Positions 22,211-31,360 of a stretch of 34,730 bases of DNA are shown one piece after another. The notes beneath the pieces were generated by a model. That model saw nothing but the letters and a program-made list of their open reading frames with translations. It searched no databases and was not told the origin of the DNA. The DNA comes from Treponema sp. Its GTDB lineage: Bacteria > Spirochaetota > Spirochaetia > Treponematales > Breznakiellaceae. Numbering within the stretch: position 1 is the first letter of the stretch; each line of letters begins with the position of its first letter. Location of the stretch: the NCBI GenBank assembly GCA_009781475.1, contig WQYB01000022.1, forward strand, positions 1 to 34,730. Direction: 5' to 3'. Position numbers and translations under genes: made by a program.

Positions 22211-24763
22211 TTAATTATTAATCTTATTTACATCAAGTTTTTTGCTGAAGTACTGATACACAAATGAAATTGCAACCAGTGTAAAACCCAGAGTAAAATA
22301 TGTAATAATCCTATAACCCTGTGTAAGACCGTATAAATCGACAATAAATAATTTCATAACCGAAAATACTGCCAATACAAGCCCAAAACGCCGTATAAAA
22401 GCAAAACGCTTCATGAATCCATAAACTATCCAGGCTAAAGCTGTCAGAACATAAATTATGCTTATTACAGCGCTTGTAAAGTTTAAATTAAATTGCATAA
22501 CTAAATTATGAGAAAGCAAAACAATAAAGTAACCTGAAACTACCAAAGGCAGCCATTCTATTCCTTTTTTTTGCCTTAATATAATTATTTTCATTGCGTC
22601 ACGGATTGCAAGTACTGACAATACTCCCAATATAAGAAGAATAATGGTTCCTGTAATTATTATTCCCAAAGACGGCTTTACACCGCTGAAAGTAAACACG
22701 GGTGTTCTATAACCGTTAAGAATAAATAATAAAATAATTCCGGTTCCGTATAATGCGATTGAAAGAATTTTAATTCCTAATTCACCAAGTATTTTTATAC
22801 GGGAAATAACATACGCTATTACAAATGCTGCTGTTATTGAAGAAGCGTAAACAAGATATTGAATTTGTTCGCGTATTAAAACATCTTTTATTGAAAAAGT
22901 TTTTATTATTCCCTGTCCCCATTCATTAAAAATATAAAAACAGAAAGCCCACATATTAACAATCACAAAATACTTAAAAATCTTTATAAATAAACCTGTC
23001 ATCAGTTTTCTATATATATGCACTCCTAAAATAACTAAACTGCCTGCAGTAATTGCCGTGTATTTCCAGATAAAAAGATAATGCAGTCTTAACAGAGGCA
23101 GATCAAATAATAAAAACACTCCCAAACACATTGCAGATATAATTAAACCGGCTCTTTTAAATTTCTTTTCTTCTTTAATAATTCCGTAAATTGCAAGTAT
23201 AATTCCCTGAGTCAGCCATCCTAAAGACAGCCAAACCCTTCCAAACTGCATTGGAATTATTAAAACTACAAATGAAATTGCTGTTAGAAAAAACAATATT
23301 TTAATGCTTCTTTCTTCTTTTGGAAATTTCTTTTCTATAACGACACTTAAGAATATATAAACCAAAGCAAAACCTACAGCAATTAAACCTCGGAAATCAA
23401 AAAAGGATTGTTCAAAAATATCATAAATAATCAAGCTGCTAAATACTGTATTAATTGCCAAAAGCACAATATCTGATTTTTTAAATTTTAATTTTGTGTG
23501 ATATGTGCTTATAATGGGAATTGCCGTATAAATTAAAAAAGCAAATATAACGTATATTCTATTGACGATATTGTAGGTAATTTTGGCAGAATACTCCAAT
23601 TCATAAATTATTGATGAACCAGAAGCTATCATTAAAAGAAATACAGTACCTATGATATTAAAAGACAACCCGATAAATGCTGTTACATGCCATTTTCTTC
23701 GCCATGAAATACTTAACGCTAAAAGATTTAAAATTACAAAATAAAACATCGCTCCGTACATAAGAGCGACGTTCATATTATTCAACATGGAAATCATCGG
23801 CATATATCCGCCGATTAATGAAAATGAAGCTATAACCTGCGAATTATAACGTACCGACAAGGTAAAAGCGCCAAGTGTAAGTATTACACATATTAAAAGC
23901 GCCGGATACATAGATATAACATTTAAATAAAAATAACTAAGAGCCAGAGCGGTATACATAATCGCAATACCGCCTGCAGAAATACCCAGAGAAAATGCAT
24001 TTGGTTTTTTACGGTTTAATTGCTCTCCTACTGCAAGCATTATAGCGCCAAGCGAAAAAAACATAATACTTTTAAATAAATCCGAAACATTCATATACGT
24101 AAAACGAAACGCCGCAATAACACCTATTACAAGTAAAAATACGCCTACTACATTAATAACATTTACGCCGACAAACCTTTCAAAATTATTTTTTTTAGTT
24201 ACCGCCAGAACCTGTTCGTCGGAAATTTCTTCTTTTTTTAAAGTTTCAAGCTGCTCCAATTCCTCTTTTGAAAACGGAGCGGTTTCTCCGGCTGCATGAG
24301 TACGCGCACTTGTAACTTTTTTCTCAAGCAGCAATGAAATTTCATCAAGTTTTGCATTAAACTCTTCTTTTATTTCCTGTCTTTCATTTGAAATTGCATT
24401 TTTTATATTTTGAATTCTTGTTTTAATATTATCTTCTATACTTGATAGTTTATCTTTTTCATTTTCTGTTTCCATTTTAAAATATATTCTTAGTTTTTCG
24501 GCAGTATTATTAACGATTTTTGTTTTTTCATTAAAAATATGATCATAGAGCGCATTTTTTAATCCCTTATTTTCATCAATAAGAGAAGCTGCTTCTGCGC
24601 TGATCGTTTCAAAATCATTATTTATTTTCTGCGCCTGTTCTTTTAATATTGAGTTTTCCAGCGCTAAATCGCTTTTATCAAACACTTCACACTCAGTTTC
24701 AAGCCCATCTGCCAATTCTCTTTGATTTTTTACAATCATTCGCAAATTTTCTGTTATCTTCAT
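22211..24763 (-). CDS. DUF2339-type polytopic membrane protein
   Basis: Residues about 1-190 are a soluble coiled coil rich in Glu, Lys and Asn. From about 200 onward there are roughly 20 membrane helices in pairs, the hallmark of DUF2339: FVGVNVINVVGVFLLVIGVIA, SIMFFSLGAIMLAVGEQLN, FSLGISAGGIAIMYTALAL and repeated LGxxLxxxG units. Members are common in Gram-negative bacteria, and their biochemical role is unknown; cell-envelope functions have been proposed. I chose the ATG at 24763, with GGAG 6 bases upstream, over a TTG at 24769. There is too little space after the upstream terminator for an obvious separate promoter, so low-level readthrough may feed it. Confidence 0.85.
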   Translation of the reverse strand: MKITENLRMIVKNQRELADGLETECEVFDKSDLALENSILKEQAQKINNDFETISAEAASLIDENKGLKNALYDHIFNEKTKIVNNTAEKLRIYFKMETENEKDKLSSIEDNIKTRIQNIKNAISNERQEIKEEFNAKLDEISLLLEKKVTSARTHAAGETAPFSKEELEQLETLKKEEISDEQVLAVTKKNNFERFVGVNVINVVGVFLLVIGVIAAFRFTYMNVSDLFKSIMFFSLGAIMLAVGEQLNRKKPNAFSLGISAGGIAIMYTALALSYFYLNVISMYPALLICVILTLGAFTLSVRYNSQVIASFSLIGGYMPMISMLNNMNVALMYGAMFYFVILNLLALSISWRRKWHVTAFIGLSFNIIGTVFLLMIASGSSIIYELEYSAKITYNIVNRIYVIFAFLIYTAIPIISTYHTKLKFKKSDIVLLAINTVFSSLIIYDIFEQSFFDFRGLIAVGFALVYIFLSVVIEKKFPKEERSIKILFFLTAISFVVLIIPMQFGRVWLSLGWLTQGIILAIYGIIKEEKKFKRAGLIISAMCLGVFLLFDLPLLRLHYLFIWKYTAITAGSLVILGVHIYRKLMTGLFIKIFKYFVIVNMWAFCFYIFNEWGQGIIKTFSIKDVLIREQIQYLVYASSITAAFVIAYVISRIKILGELGIKILSIALYGTGIILLFILNGYRTPVFTFSGVKPSLGIIITGTIILLILGVLSVLAIRDAMKIIILRQKKGIEWLPLVVSGYFIVLLSHNLVMQFNLNFTSAVISIIYVLTALAWIVYGFMKRFAFIRRFGLVLAVFSVMKLFIVDLYGLTQGYRIITYFTLGFTLVAISFVYQYFSKKLDVNKINN

Positions 24764-24793
24764 TTCCAACTCCAGTACTTCAAAAGTTTTTTA

Positions 24794-24831
24794 CAAAAAA
24801 AAAGCTGCCCAGGAATTAACCCGGACAGCTT
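24794..24831 (-). terminator. Rho-independent terminator after the hydrogenase/permease operon
   Basis: On the minus strand AAGCTGTCCGGG-TTAATT-CCTGGGCAGCTT forms a 12-bp stem (two G-U pairs) with a 6-base loop, followed directly by nine T's (24794-24802). It starts nine bases after the permease stop. On the plus strand the same stem is followed by TCTTTTTATT, so it may work in both directions. Confidence 0.9.
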
Positions 24832-24839
24832 CTTTTTAT

Positions 24840-26249
24840 TTAGAATGGCGAAACAAGTTTAAATATAAAGAATGCTGCAAGGATGTACATAACAATCGAT
24901 ATTTCTTTAAATCGGCCTGTAAAGATTTTTAATAAAACAAATGCAATTGTACCGAAAATAATGCCATTGGAAATACTGTATGTTAAAGGCATTAAAACGA
25001 TAATTAAAAACGCAGGCAGCGCTTCGGTAAAATCAATATCTCCGCCTTTTACATCATTCCACATAATTTTGGCAACAGTAGTTGTCATGAATAATCCGAC
25101 AAATACTAACGCAGGGGCTGTAGCAAAAGCTGGAATAGCAAAAAATATCGGAGAGAAGAACATTGCAATTAAAAACAGGAAAGCTACAACAAATCCGACA
25201 AGCCCTGTTCTTCCGCCTACTTGTACTCCGGCTGCTGATTCAATATAAGTTGTTGTTGTAGATGTTCCAAAAAGAGCGCCTACACCTGTAGTAATAGCAT
25301 CAGCTAACAGAACTCTTCCCTTTCTCGGCAGGTCGCCTTTTTCATCAAGGAAGTCATCGCATTTTTCAGAAACGCCGATAGCTGTTCCTACTGTATCCAT
25401 ACCGTCAACTATAAGAAGAATTATCATTAATGTTATGATGGTAAAAACACTAATGTCAGCAAAATTAACTTTATCAAAATTGGTAAGAAGATTAACTTCT
25501 GCCAAAGACGGCGGAAGGGATACTATACCTGACGGAATAAGTGAAAAACCATGACCGCTGATTATTTCACCTGCTTCATTAAAAACATACGGTTTATACA
25601 ATCCTACTAATTGCGCAATTAAACCCATAAGATAGGTTCCGAGTATACCTAATAAAAGTCCTCCGCGAATTTTTTTTGCAAGCAAAAATCCTGTCAATAA
25701 TACACCAAGCATAAACAGAACAACTGGAATTGAGGTCATTTCACCTAACGCAACAAGAGTAGCGGGATTGTGAACAATAAAACCAGCATTTTGTAATCCT
25801 ATGTGCATAATAAAAAGTCCGATACCAACACCGATAGCAAGTTTCATGCTTTTAGGAATTGCTTCAAATATTTTTTCTCTGAACTTTATTGATGCAAGAA
25901 GAACAAATCCAACACCTTGAATTAAAAGCAGTACCAATGCAGTGTACCAGTTTCCGCCCATTGAAGATACAACAACATATCCAAAAAAAGCGTTAAGTCC
26001 CATACCGGGAGCCAGCGCAAACGGATATTTTGATATAACAGCCATGAGGATTGTACCCAAAATACACATTATAGCAGTTGCTGTGAACAAACCTCCCCAA
26101 GGCATTCCGGTTGCTCCGCTTAGAATGTTGGGATTGACAATCAGGATGTATACCATCGTTACAAACGTAGTAGCACCCGCAAGCAATTCTGTTTTTACAG
26201 AAGTTTTGTTTTCGCTTAATTTAAAGCGATTTTCCAAGAAATTTCCCAT
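24840..26249 (-). CDS. NCS2/AzgA-family purine (adenine/guanine/hypoxanthine) permease
   Basis: A 469-residue, 12-14-helix permease of the AzgA-like branch. Family segments are plain: TELLAGATTFVTMVYILIVNP, PFALAPGMGLNAFFGYVVV, IIVDGMDTVGTAIGVSEK (approximately) and FGTSTTTTYIESAAGVQVGGRTG, the last being the conserved binding-site loop. It imports purine bases with protons. AAGGAG lies 8 bases before the ATG. The gene is only 15 bases after the hydA stop, so it is the last gene of the hydrogenase transcript and ends at a strong terminator. There is no space for a purine riboswitch upstream. The exact purine cannot be decided from the sequence. Confidence 0.93.
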   Translation of the reverse strand: MGNFLENRFKLSENKTSVKTELLAGATTFVTMVYILIVNPNILSGATGMPWGGLFTATAIMCILGTILMAVISKYPFALAPGMGLNAFFGYVVVSSMGGNWYTALVLLLIQGVGFVLLASIKFREKIFEAIPKSMKLAIGVGIGLFIMHIGLQNAGFIVHNPATLVALGEMTSIPVVLFMLGVLLTGFLLAKKIRGGLLLGILGTYLMGLIAQLVGLYKPYVFNEAGEIISGHGFSLIPSGIVSLPPSLAEVNLLTNFDKVNFADISVFTIITLMIILLIVDGMDTVGTAIGVSEKCDDFLDEKGDLPRKGRVLLADAITTGVGALFGTSTTTTYIESAAGVQVGGRTGLVGFVVAFLFLIAMFFSPIFFAIPAFATAPALVFVGLFMTTTVAKIMWNDVKGGDIDFTEALPAFLIIVLMPLTYSISNGIIFGTIAFVLLKIFTGRFKEISIVMYILAAFFIFKLVSPF

Positions 26250-26264
26250 CGATACTTTCTCCTT

Positions 26265-28028
26265 TTATTTATTGTACAATTCTCTCTTCACATAATGTGT
26301 GTGAAGAAGATCATGCGCTTTTTTACCGCCGGGTTCGCCGAGGAATTCCTTGTAAACCTGGTTTATAAACGGATTTTGGTGTGAACATCGGTACTGTGAT
26401 TTTTCATCGTCGGTATAAATACCTGCCGTGCGTTGTTTGCGAATTTCGTCGGTGCAGCCGTAGGGTTGTCCTCCGCCTGCGATACATCCGCCGCGGCATG
26501 CCATAACTTCTATAAAATGATACGGCGGCTCTTTGCCTGCATTTTTCGCATCACGAACTTTATCAAGTACTGCGGCGATGTTACCCATCTGATGCGCTAC
26601 TGCGATTTTAATTTTTGTTCCGCCTCCAAAATCAACTTCACCTTCCTTAACGCCTTCCATTCCCCTTGCAGGTTTAAAGTTTACATCGGGAAGTTCTTTT
26701 TTTGTTACCAGGTAATAAGCGCTTCTGACCGCAGCTTCCATTACACCGCCTGTTACGCCGAATATTGTACCTGCTCCTGTGTACGGTCCCAGCGGGCTGT
26801 CTGCTTCTTCATCATCAAGTTTTAAAATATCGATACCTGCCTGCTTAATCATTCTGGCAAGCTCTCTTGTAGTAATTACAATGTCTACATCGTAATTTGT
26901 TCCGGCTCCGGCACTTTTCATTTCATCGCTGCGGTGCGCTTCCCATTTTTTAGCGGTACATGGCATAACAGAAACTGAATAAACTTTTGTTTTGTCTACT
27001 CCGGCTTTGTCTGCCCAGTATGCTTTTATCATCGCTCCCATCATCTGCTGAGGCGATTTTGCTGTAGAAAAATTAGGAATCATGTCTGCATAATATTTTT
27101 CTAGATAGTCAACCCATGCAGGGCAGCATGATGTTATTAAAGGAATATCGCTTCCCTTTTCGTTCAAGCGTTTTATAAGCTCCGTTCCTTCTTCCATTAT
27201 GGTAAGGTCTGCAGAAAAGTTTGTATCAAATACAGTTTTAAAGCCAAGTTTGCGAAGAGCCGCATAAATTTTCTTTGTAAAAACAGTGCCGGCAGGAAGT
27301 CCAAACTCTTCGGCTAATGCAACGCGCACAGCAGGTGCGATCTGCACTACAGGGTGTAAAGCAGTATCATGCAGAGCTTTCCATACATTTACAGTATCAT
27401 CTCTTTCATAAATCGCTCCTACAGGACAATGCGCGGCGCACTGACCGCATTTAATACATGGACTTTCACCTAACGGCGTGTCCGCTGCGCTTGCGATCTT
27501 TCCGCTTATGCCTCTGCCTAAAAACTCCAAAGCCCAGACATTCTGCACATCCTGGCAAACTTTTACACACCTTCCGCATCGGATACATTTTTCAGGGCAC
27601 AAAACAATTGCGGGGCTTGAATCGTCTATTGAAAAATCGTTTTTAACTTTTTTAAAAGGCGCTTCGCGTATACCAAAGTCTGCGGCAATTTCCTGAAGTT
27701 CGCAGCAATGGTTACGGGGACATTTAAGACAATCATCCGGATGATTTGAAAGAATAAGTTCGATTACAGTACGGCGCACTGCAATAATTTCTGAGTCATG
27801 AGTAATAATGTTCATGTTAGGTTCACATGCTGTGCAGCAGGCACGTACCATTTTTGGAGATCCTGCAAGACGTACTATACAAATGCCGCAAGATGCCCAA
27901 GGCACAAGATCATCACTGTAACAGAGAGTGGGAATTTTAATATTTATCATTTTTGCGGCATTAAGTATTGTTGTTCCCTGCTCAACTTCCAGCGCTTTAC
28001 CGTTTATTGTTACGTTAATTTTATTCAT
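26265..28028 (-). CDS. hydA: [FeFe] hydrogenase catalytic subunit (HydA/HndD type)
   Basis: Catalytic subunit of a multi-subunit, NAD(P)-linked, probably electron-bifurcating hydrogenase. In order: a [2Fe-2S] ferredoxin domain (C36, C47, C50, C64), a His-type cluster segment (HPDDCLKCPRNHCCEL), two [4Fe-4S] motifs (CIRCGRCVKVCQ and CIKCGQCAAHCPVGAI), and the H-cluster domain with L1 ITSCCPAWVDYLEKYY (the proton-transfer Cys is present), L2 VMPCTAKKWEAHR and L3 EVMACRGGCIAGGGQPYG. All ligands appear intact. The 587-residue length fits the group. GGGGG precedes the ATG. It follows hydB by 12 bases. Maturases (HydEFG) are not in the window. Confidence 0.97.
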   Translation of the reverse strand: MNKINVTINGKALEVEQGTTILNAAKMINIKIPTLCYSDDLVPWASCGICIVRLAGSPKMVRACCTACEPNMNIITHDSEIIAVRRTVIELILSNHPDDCLKCPRNHCCELQEIAADFGIREAPFKKVKNDFSIDDSSPAIVLCPEKCIRCGRCVKVCQDVQNVWALEFLGRGISGKIASAADTPLGESPCIKCGQCAAHCPVGAIYERDDTVNVWKALHDTALHPVVQIAPAVRVALAEEFGLPAGTVFTKKIYAALRKLGFKTVFDTNFSADLTIMEEGTELIKRLNEKGSDIPLITSCCPAWVDYLEKYYADMIPNFSTAKSPQQMMGAMIKAYWADKAGVDKTKVYSVSVMPCTAKKWEAHRSDEMKSAGAGTNYDVDIVITTRELARMIKQAGIDILKLDDEEADSPLGPYTGAGTIFGVTGGVMEAAVRSAYYLVTKKELPDVNFKPARGMEGVKEGEVDFGGGTKIKIAVAHQMGNIAAVLDKVRDAKNAGKEPPYHFIEVMACRGGCIAGGGQPYGCTDEIRKQRTAGIYTDDEKSQYRCSHQNPFINQVYKEFLGEPGGKKAHDLLHTHYVKRELYNK

Positions 28029-28040
28029 ACATTTCCCCCA

Positions 28041-29852
28041 TTAACCTTTAAGCACCGCATTAAATTTACAAACAGCAAGACATTCACCGCATTTTATACA
28101 ATCTGCCTGAATAATTGTGTACGGCGGCTTTTTCTTGTCGGGGTATTTTGCGGCATCTTCCTGAACAATACAATTTGCAGGACATTTTTTTGCGCAAATA
28201 CTGCATCCGATACACTTCGGCGCATCAATTGTAAAACTCAAAAGATTTTTACATTTACCCGCACAGCATTTTTTTTCGTGTATGTGTCTAAGGTATTCAT
28301 CGCGGAATGTATTTATTGTAGACATTACCGGATTTGCAGCCGTACAGCCAAGCATACAAAGCGACGCTTTTGTCATCGCATGTCCTATTTCTTCAAGTTT
28401 TACAAGGTCTTCTTCTTCACCCTTGCCTTCCGCTATTTTTTCAAGAAGTTTAAGGATTTGGGTTGTTCCGATACGGCAAGGTGAGCATTTTCCGCAGCTT
28501 TCTTCTACACAGAATTCCATGTAAAAGCGCGATACGTCGACAACACAGTCATCTTCGTCCATGACGATCATACCGCCAGAACCCATCATTGAACCGTTAG
28601 CTGTCAATGATTCAAAATCAATTGGAACATCTAAGGATTTTTCTGTCAGAATACCGCCTGACGGTCCTCCTGTCTGAACACCTTTAAATTTCTTTCCGTC
28701 TTTTATGCCGCCGCCGATGTCAAAAACAATGTCGCGTAACGTAGCACCCATAGGAACTTCGATAAGACCGGAGTTTTTTACTTTTCCTGTAAGAGCGAAT
28801 ACTTTCGTTCCTTTGGATTTTTCTGTTCCGATTTTTGCAAGCCATGCTCCGCCTCTTGCTGTAATAACCGGAATATTTGCAAGTGTTTCTACGTTGTTTA
28901 TAACTGTAGGTTTTTCCCACAAACCTTTGTTGGCAGGAAACGGAGGTTTAGGAACGGGCATTCCCCTGTTACCTTCTACAGATTTTATTAAAGCGGTTTC
29001 TTCTCCGCATACAAACGCACCCGCGCCAAGGCGGATTTCAATATCAAAATTAAAATCAGAACCTAAAATATTTTTACCTAAAAGCCCGTATTCACGAGCC
29101 TGCGAAAGCGCATGTTTGAGTCTTTCGATAGCAAGAGGATATTCAGCGCGGATATAAACAAAACCTTCGTTAGCGCCGATTGCTTTGCCTGCTGTAATCA
29201 TGCCTTCTATAACTGAATGCGGATCGCCTTCTATTGTAGAACGATCCATATAAGCGCCGGGGTCGCCTTCGTCAGCATTACAGATAATGTATTTAACATC
29301 ACCTTGCGCTTTACGTGCCAAGTCCCATTTAAGCCATGTCGGAAATCCTGCTCCGCCTCTGCCGCGCATCCCTGAAATTTTCATTTCTTCTATTAACTGT
29401 TCCTGTGTCCATTCAAATAAAACTTTTTCAAGCCCTGAATAACCTTCACGGGCGATATATTCATCGATGCTTTCAGGATCGATAACACCGCAGTTACGCA
29501 AAACTACACGGTACTGTTTCTGATAAAACGGAATATCTTCTGCAACATAGGTTTTTTTCTCTTCTCCTTCCTTGTAAAGAAGTCTTTTTACTTCACGCCC
29601 CTTTATTATCTGTTCATGAATAATTTCTTTTGCATCATCCGGCTTTACGTCAACATAAAACGAATCTTCGGGAAGCACTTTAACAATTGGTCCCCTTTCG
29701 CAAAAACCGAAGCAGCCGGTTTTTACAACCTGCACCTGATCTTTAACACCCTGTTTTTCCGCCTCGCTTTCAAGCTGCGAAAAAAGCTCTATACCTTTGT
29801 TGGATTCGCAGGCAGTGCCGCTGCAAACCAGTATGTAATGGTTATATGCCAT
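28041..29852 (-). CDS. hydB: NuoF-like flavoprotein subunit of the hydrogenase (HydB/HndC type)
   Basis: This subunit holds FMN and the NAD(P)H site. Residues 1-90 are a thioredoxin-like [2Fe-2S] domain (ILVCSGTACESNKG, VKTGCFGFCERGP). The NuoF core follows: MRGRGGAGFPTWLKWDLAR, YIICNADEGDPGAYMDRS, YIRAEYPLAIERL, RLGAGAFVCGEETALIKSVE, then the [4Fe-4S] binding ESCGKCSPCRIGT with LCMLG. Two extra ferredoxin-type clusters end the protein (CIGCSICAKKCPANCI, CIKCGECLAVCKFNAV). The 603 residues match HydB of bifurcating hydrogenases. AGGGGAG lies 5 bases before the ATG. Neighbours on both sides are the other subunits. Confidence 0.96.
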   Translation of the reverse strand: MAYNHYILVCSGTACESNKGIELFSQLESEAEKQGVKDQVQVVKTGCFGFCERGPIVKVLPEDSFYVDVKPDDAKEIIHEQIIKGREVKRLLYKEGEEKKTYVAEDIPFYQKQYRVVLRNCGVIDPESIDEYIAREGYSGLEKVLFEWTQEQLIEEMKISGMRGRGGAGFPTWLKWDLARKAQGDVKYIICNADEGDPGAYMDRSTIEGDPHSVIEGMITAGKAIGANEGFVYIRAEYPLAIERLKHALSQAREYGLLGKNILGSDFNFDIEIRLGAGAFVCGEETALIKSVEGNRGMPVPKPPFPANKGLWEKPTVINNVETLANIPVITARGGAWLAKIGTEKSKGTKVFALTGKVKNSGLIEVPMGATLRDIVFDIGGGIKDGKKFKGVQTGGPSGGILTEKSLDVPIDFESLTANGSMMGSGGMIVMDEDDCVVDVSRFYMEFCVEESCGKCSPCRIGTTQILKLLEKIAEGKGEEEDLVKLEEIGHAMTKASLCMLGCTAANPVMSTINTFRDEYLRHIHEKKCCAGKCKNLLSFTIDAPKCIGCSICAKKCPANCIVQEDAAKYPDKKKPPYTIIQADCIKCGECLAVCKFNAVLKG

Positions 29853-29863
29853 TTTACTCCCCT

Positions 29864-30259
29864 TTAGTTTTTAATAATATCAATGGCAGGTTTGTCAAGG
29901 ATATGACCGGAAAGCAGTTCCTTGCCTATTAAATGTTTTTTAATTATTTCTTTAACAAGATCTGTTGTAACATTTCCGTAAATAACAGACGGCATACCGG
30001 GAACAATTACCTCGATAGTCGGTTCTGAATGACAAAGACCCATACAGCCTGTCTGCCTTACATGGCAAGAATCCACAAGATTATTCTCATCAAGACCTAC
30101 AATGAACGAATCCAGAATCTGTTTTCCGCCGGCGGCAATACCGCATGTTCCCATACCGACAACAACTTGAATATCTTTGCCTTCGACATCTCTTTTACGG
30201 AGATCACCTTTTTTTTCATCTCTCAATTTTCTTAAATCATCCAAACTCATCTTTGCCAT
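29864..30259 (-). CDS. Thioredoxin-like [2Fe-2S] ferredoxin subunit (HndB type)
   Basis: The 131-residue protein has a helical N-terminus (LDDLRKLRDEKKGDLRKRDV) and a thioredoxin-like [2Fe-2S] fold with the four-Cys pattern VGMGTCGIAAGG, then CHVRQTGCMGLCHSEP. It matches HndB of NADP-reducing hydrogenases, an accessory electron-transfer subunit. The gene lies between the stand-alone ATPase gene (14 bases upstream) and hydB (11 bases downstream). AAGGAG lies 6 bases before the ATG. It is probably co-transcribed with both and part of the complex. Confidence 0.9.
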   Translation of the reverse strand: MAKMSLDDLRKLRDEKKGDLRKRDVEGKDIQVVVGMGTCGIAAGGKQILDSFIVGLDENNLVDSCHVRQTGCMGLCHSEPTIEVIVPGMPSVIYGNVTTDLVKEIIKKHLIGKELLSGHILDKPAIDIIKN

Positions 30260-30273
30260 ATCATTCTCCTTTA

Positions 30274-30810
30274 TTATTCATTTTCCAAGGAACTTAAATA
30301 TTCACCTAACAAAACTAACGACCCTACTTCTTCAAATCCTCCGATTGCTTCTCCTAGTTCCGATCTGCTAATCTCATATTCTTCATTATCTATTTTCTTG
30401 CGGCGTAAAATAATTTCCGCATTAGTATTAAACATCAATATCGTTCTAAACATCCCGGGTATGTCGCCAATAGGCGGCATATCAACATTACCTGTATCAA
30501 ACCATGCTGTTACAGTTGTTCCTTTCCCTTTTTCTGATTTAATATCCCATCCGCCGCCTGACTGCTCTGCTGTCTGTATAAGGAATGGAAGACCCAGCCC
30601 CACCTTACGGTTAGGATGTTTAATGCCGTCTGTAACAAACGGATCAATTGCCCGCTTTAACTCCTCCTCTGTCATTCCTTTACCGTTATCTTTTACAAGA
30701 AAACGAAACTCTTTATCAGTTTCACTAACTTCTAAAACTACTTCATCCGACCCGGCTTCAACAGCATTTTGTGTAATATCCGTAACCAGGTCAGCTAAAG
30801 TAAAATGCAT
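30274..30810 (-). CDS. Stand-alone GHKL (histidine-kinase-type) ATPase in the hydrogenase operon
   Basis: The N box DLVTDITQNAVEAGSDEV, G1 box LVKDNGKGMTEEELKRA, G2 box RKVGLGLPFLIQTAEQSGG and the GKGTTVTAWF motif define a complete HATPase_c domain. There is no HisKA dimerisation domain and no sensor domain, so it cannot be a classical histidine kinase. Similar small ATPases are found between hydC and hydB in several bifurcating hydrogenase operons; their role is unclear (regulation or maturation). The gene lies 6 bases after the hydC stop and has no Shine-Dalgarno, so translation is probably coupled. The C-terminal 55 residues (YEISRSELGEAIGGFEEVG...) are a helical tail. Confidence 0.9.
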   Translation of the reverse strand: MHFTLADLVTDITQNAVEAGSDEVVLEVSETDKEFRFLVKDNGKGMTEEELKRAIDPFVTDGIKHPNRKVGLGLPFLIQTAEQSGGGWDIKSEKGKGTTVTAWFDTGNVDMPPIGDIPGMFRTILMFNTNAEIILRRKKIDNEEYEISRSELGEAIGGFEEVGSLVLLGEYLSSLENE

Positions 30811-30816
30811 TACAAA

Positions 30817-31299
30817 TTACACATTTCGATATTTATCGATAATCCCGGGGATCATGTCTTTGGTCAGCTTGCCGTAAGTATCGGTTCCTACAACCAAAAG
30901 CGGCGCAAGACCGCAGCAGCCGACACAGCGTACGGCATCAATCGAAAATTGACCATCTTCAGTAACGCCATTGGGTTCAAGTCCAAGTAATTTGCGGGAT
31001 TCATCAAGTAAGTCCTGAGCGCCTTTTAAATAACAGGCAGTTCCCATACAAACGGCAATTTTATGTTTTCCCGGTTTTGTTGTTTTAAAATAATGATAAA
31101 AAGTGACTACGCCGTAAATCCTCGCAAGGGAAATCCCTGTAAGAACTGCTAATTGTTCAGCCGCAGGGCGTGAAATATAACCAAATATTTCCTGGGTTTT
31201 ATGGAGAATCATGATAAGACTCCCCGGTTTAACCTTCCATTCATCGATAAATGACAACAATTCCTGCGGAAAAGTATAATCTTTGACATCTTGAGCCAT
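30817..31299 (-). CDS. hydC: NuoE-like [2Fe-2S] subunit (HydC/HndA type)
   Basis: First gene of the hydrogenase operon. The 160-residue product has the helical N-terminal half (PQELLSFIDEWKVKPGSLIM, GYISRPAAEQLAVLTGISLA) and the thioredoxin-like [2Fe-2S] half with GTACYLKGAQDLLDE, VRCVGCCGLAPLLVV. The Cys pairs C..C and CxxxC are all present. I chose the ATG at 31299 because AGGGGG precedes it by 4-5 bases; the frame is open further upstream, but the upstream ATG lies beyond the promoter's predicted start. It passes electrons between hydB and the hydrogenase. Confidence 0.94.
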   Translation of the reverse strand: MAQDVKDYTFPQELLSFIDEWKVKPGSLIMILHKTQEIFGYISRPAAEQLAVLTGISLARIYGVVTFYHYFKTTKPGKHKIAVCMGTACYLKGAQDLLDESRKLLGLEPNGVTEDGQFSIDAVRCVGCCGLAPLLVVGTDTYGKLTKDMIPGIIDKYRNV

Positions 31300-31318
31300 A
31301 TTTCCCCCTAATATGGGT

Positions 31319-31347
31319 ATTGTAGCCGTAAATTGGCAGATAGGCAA
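31319..31347 (-). promoter_or_regulatory. Promoter of the hydrogenase operon
   Basis: On the minus strand TTGCCT (31342-31347), a 17-base spacer and TACAAT (31319-31324) are followed by a short leader of about 12 bases that carries the Shine-Dalgarno AGGGGG of hydC. This is the only good promoter seen for the six-gene run down to 24840. Confidence 0.65.
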
Positions 31348-31360
31348 GAGTGCAGCTATT

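Noticed and set aside
26250-26264. Purine riboswitch upstream of the permease
   Set aside because: Only 15 bases separate the permease from hydA, which leaves no room for an aptamer.
27798-28484. Long open frame (228 codons) on the + strand opposite hydA and hydB
   Set aside because: It lies antisense to two clearly recognised conserved genes, is rich in Cys, Phe and Thr as expected for a shadow frame, and has no ribosome site.
28705-29157. 150-codon + strand frame opposite hydB
   Set aside because: Antisense shadow of a conserved Gly-rich region, with no family resemblance and no start signals.
30398-30877. 159-codon + strand frame opposite the GHKL ATPase and hydC
   Set aside because: Antisense to conserved motifs and crosses the junction of two real genes.
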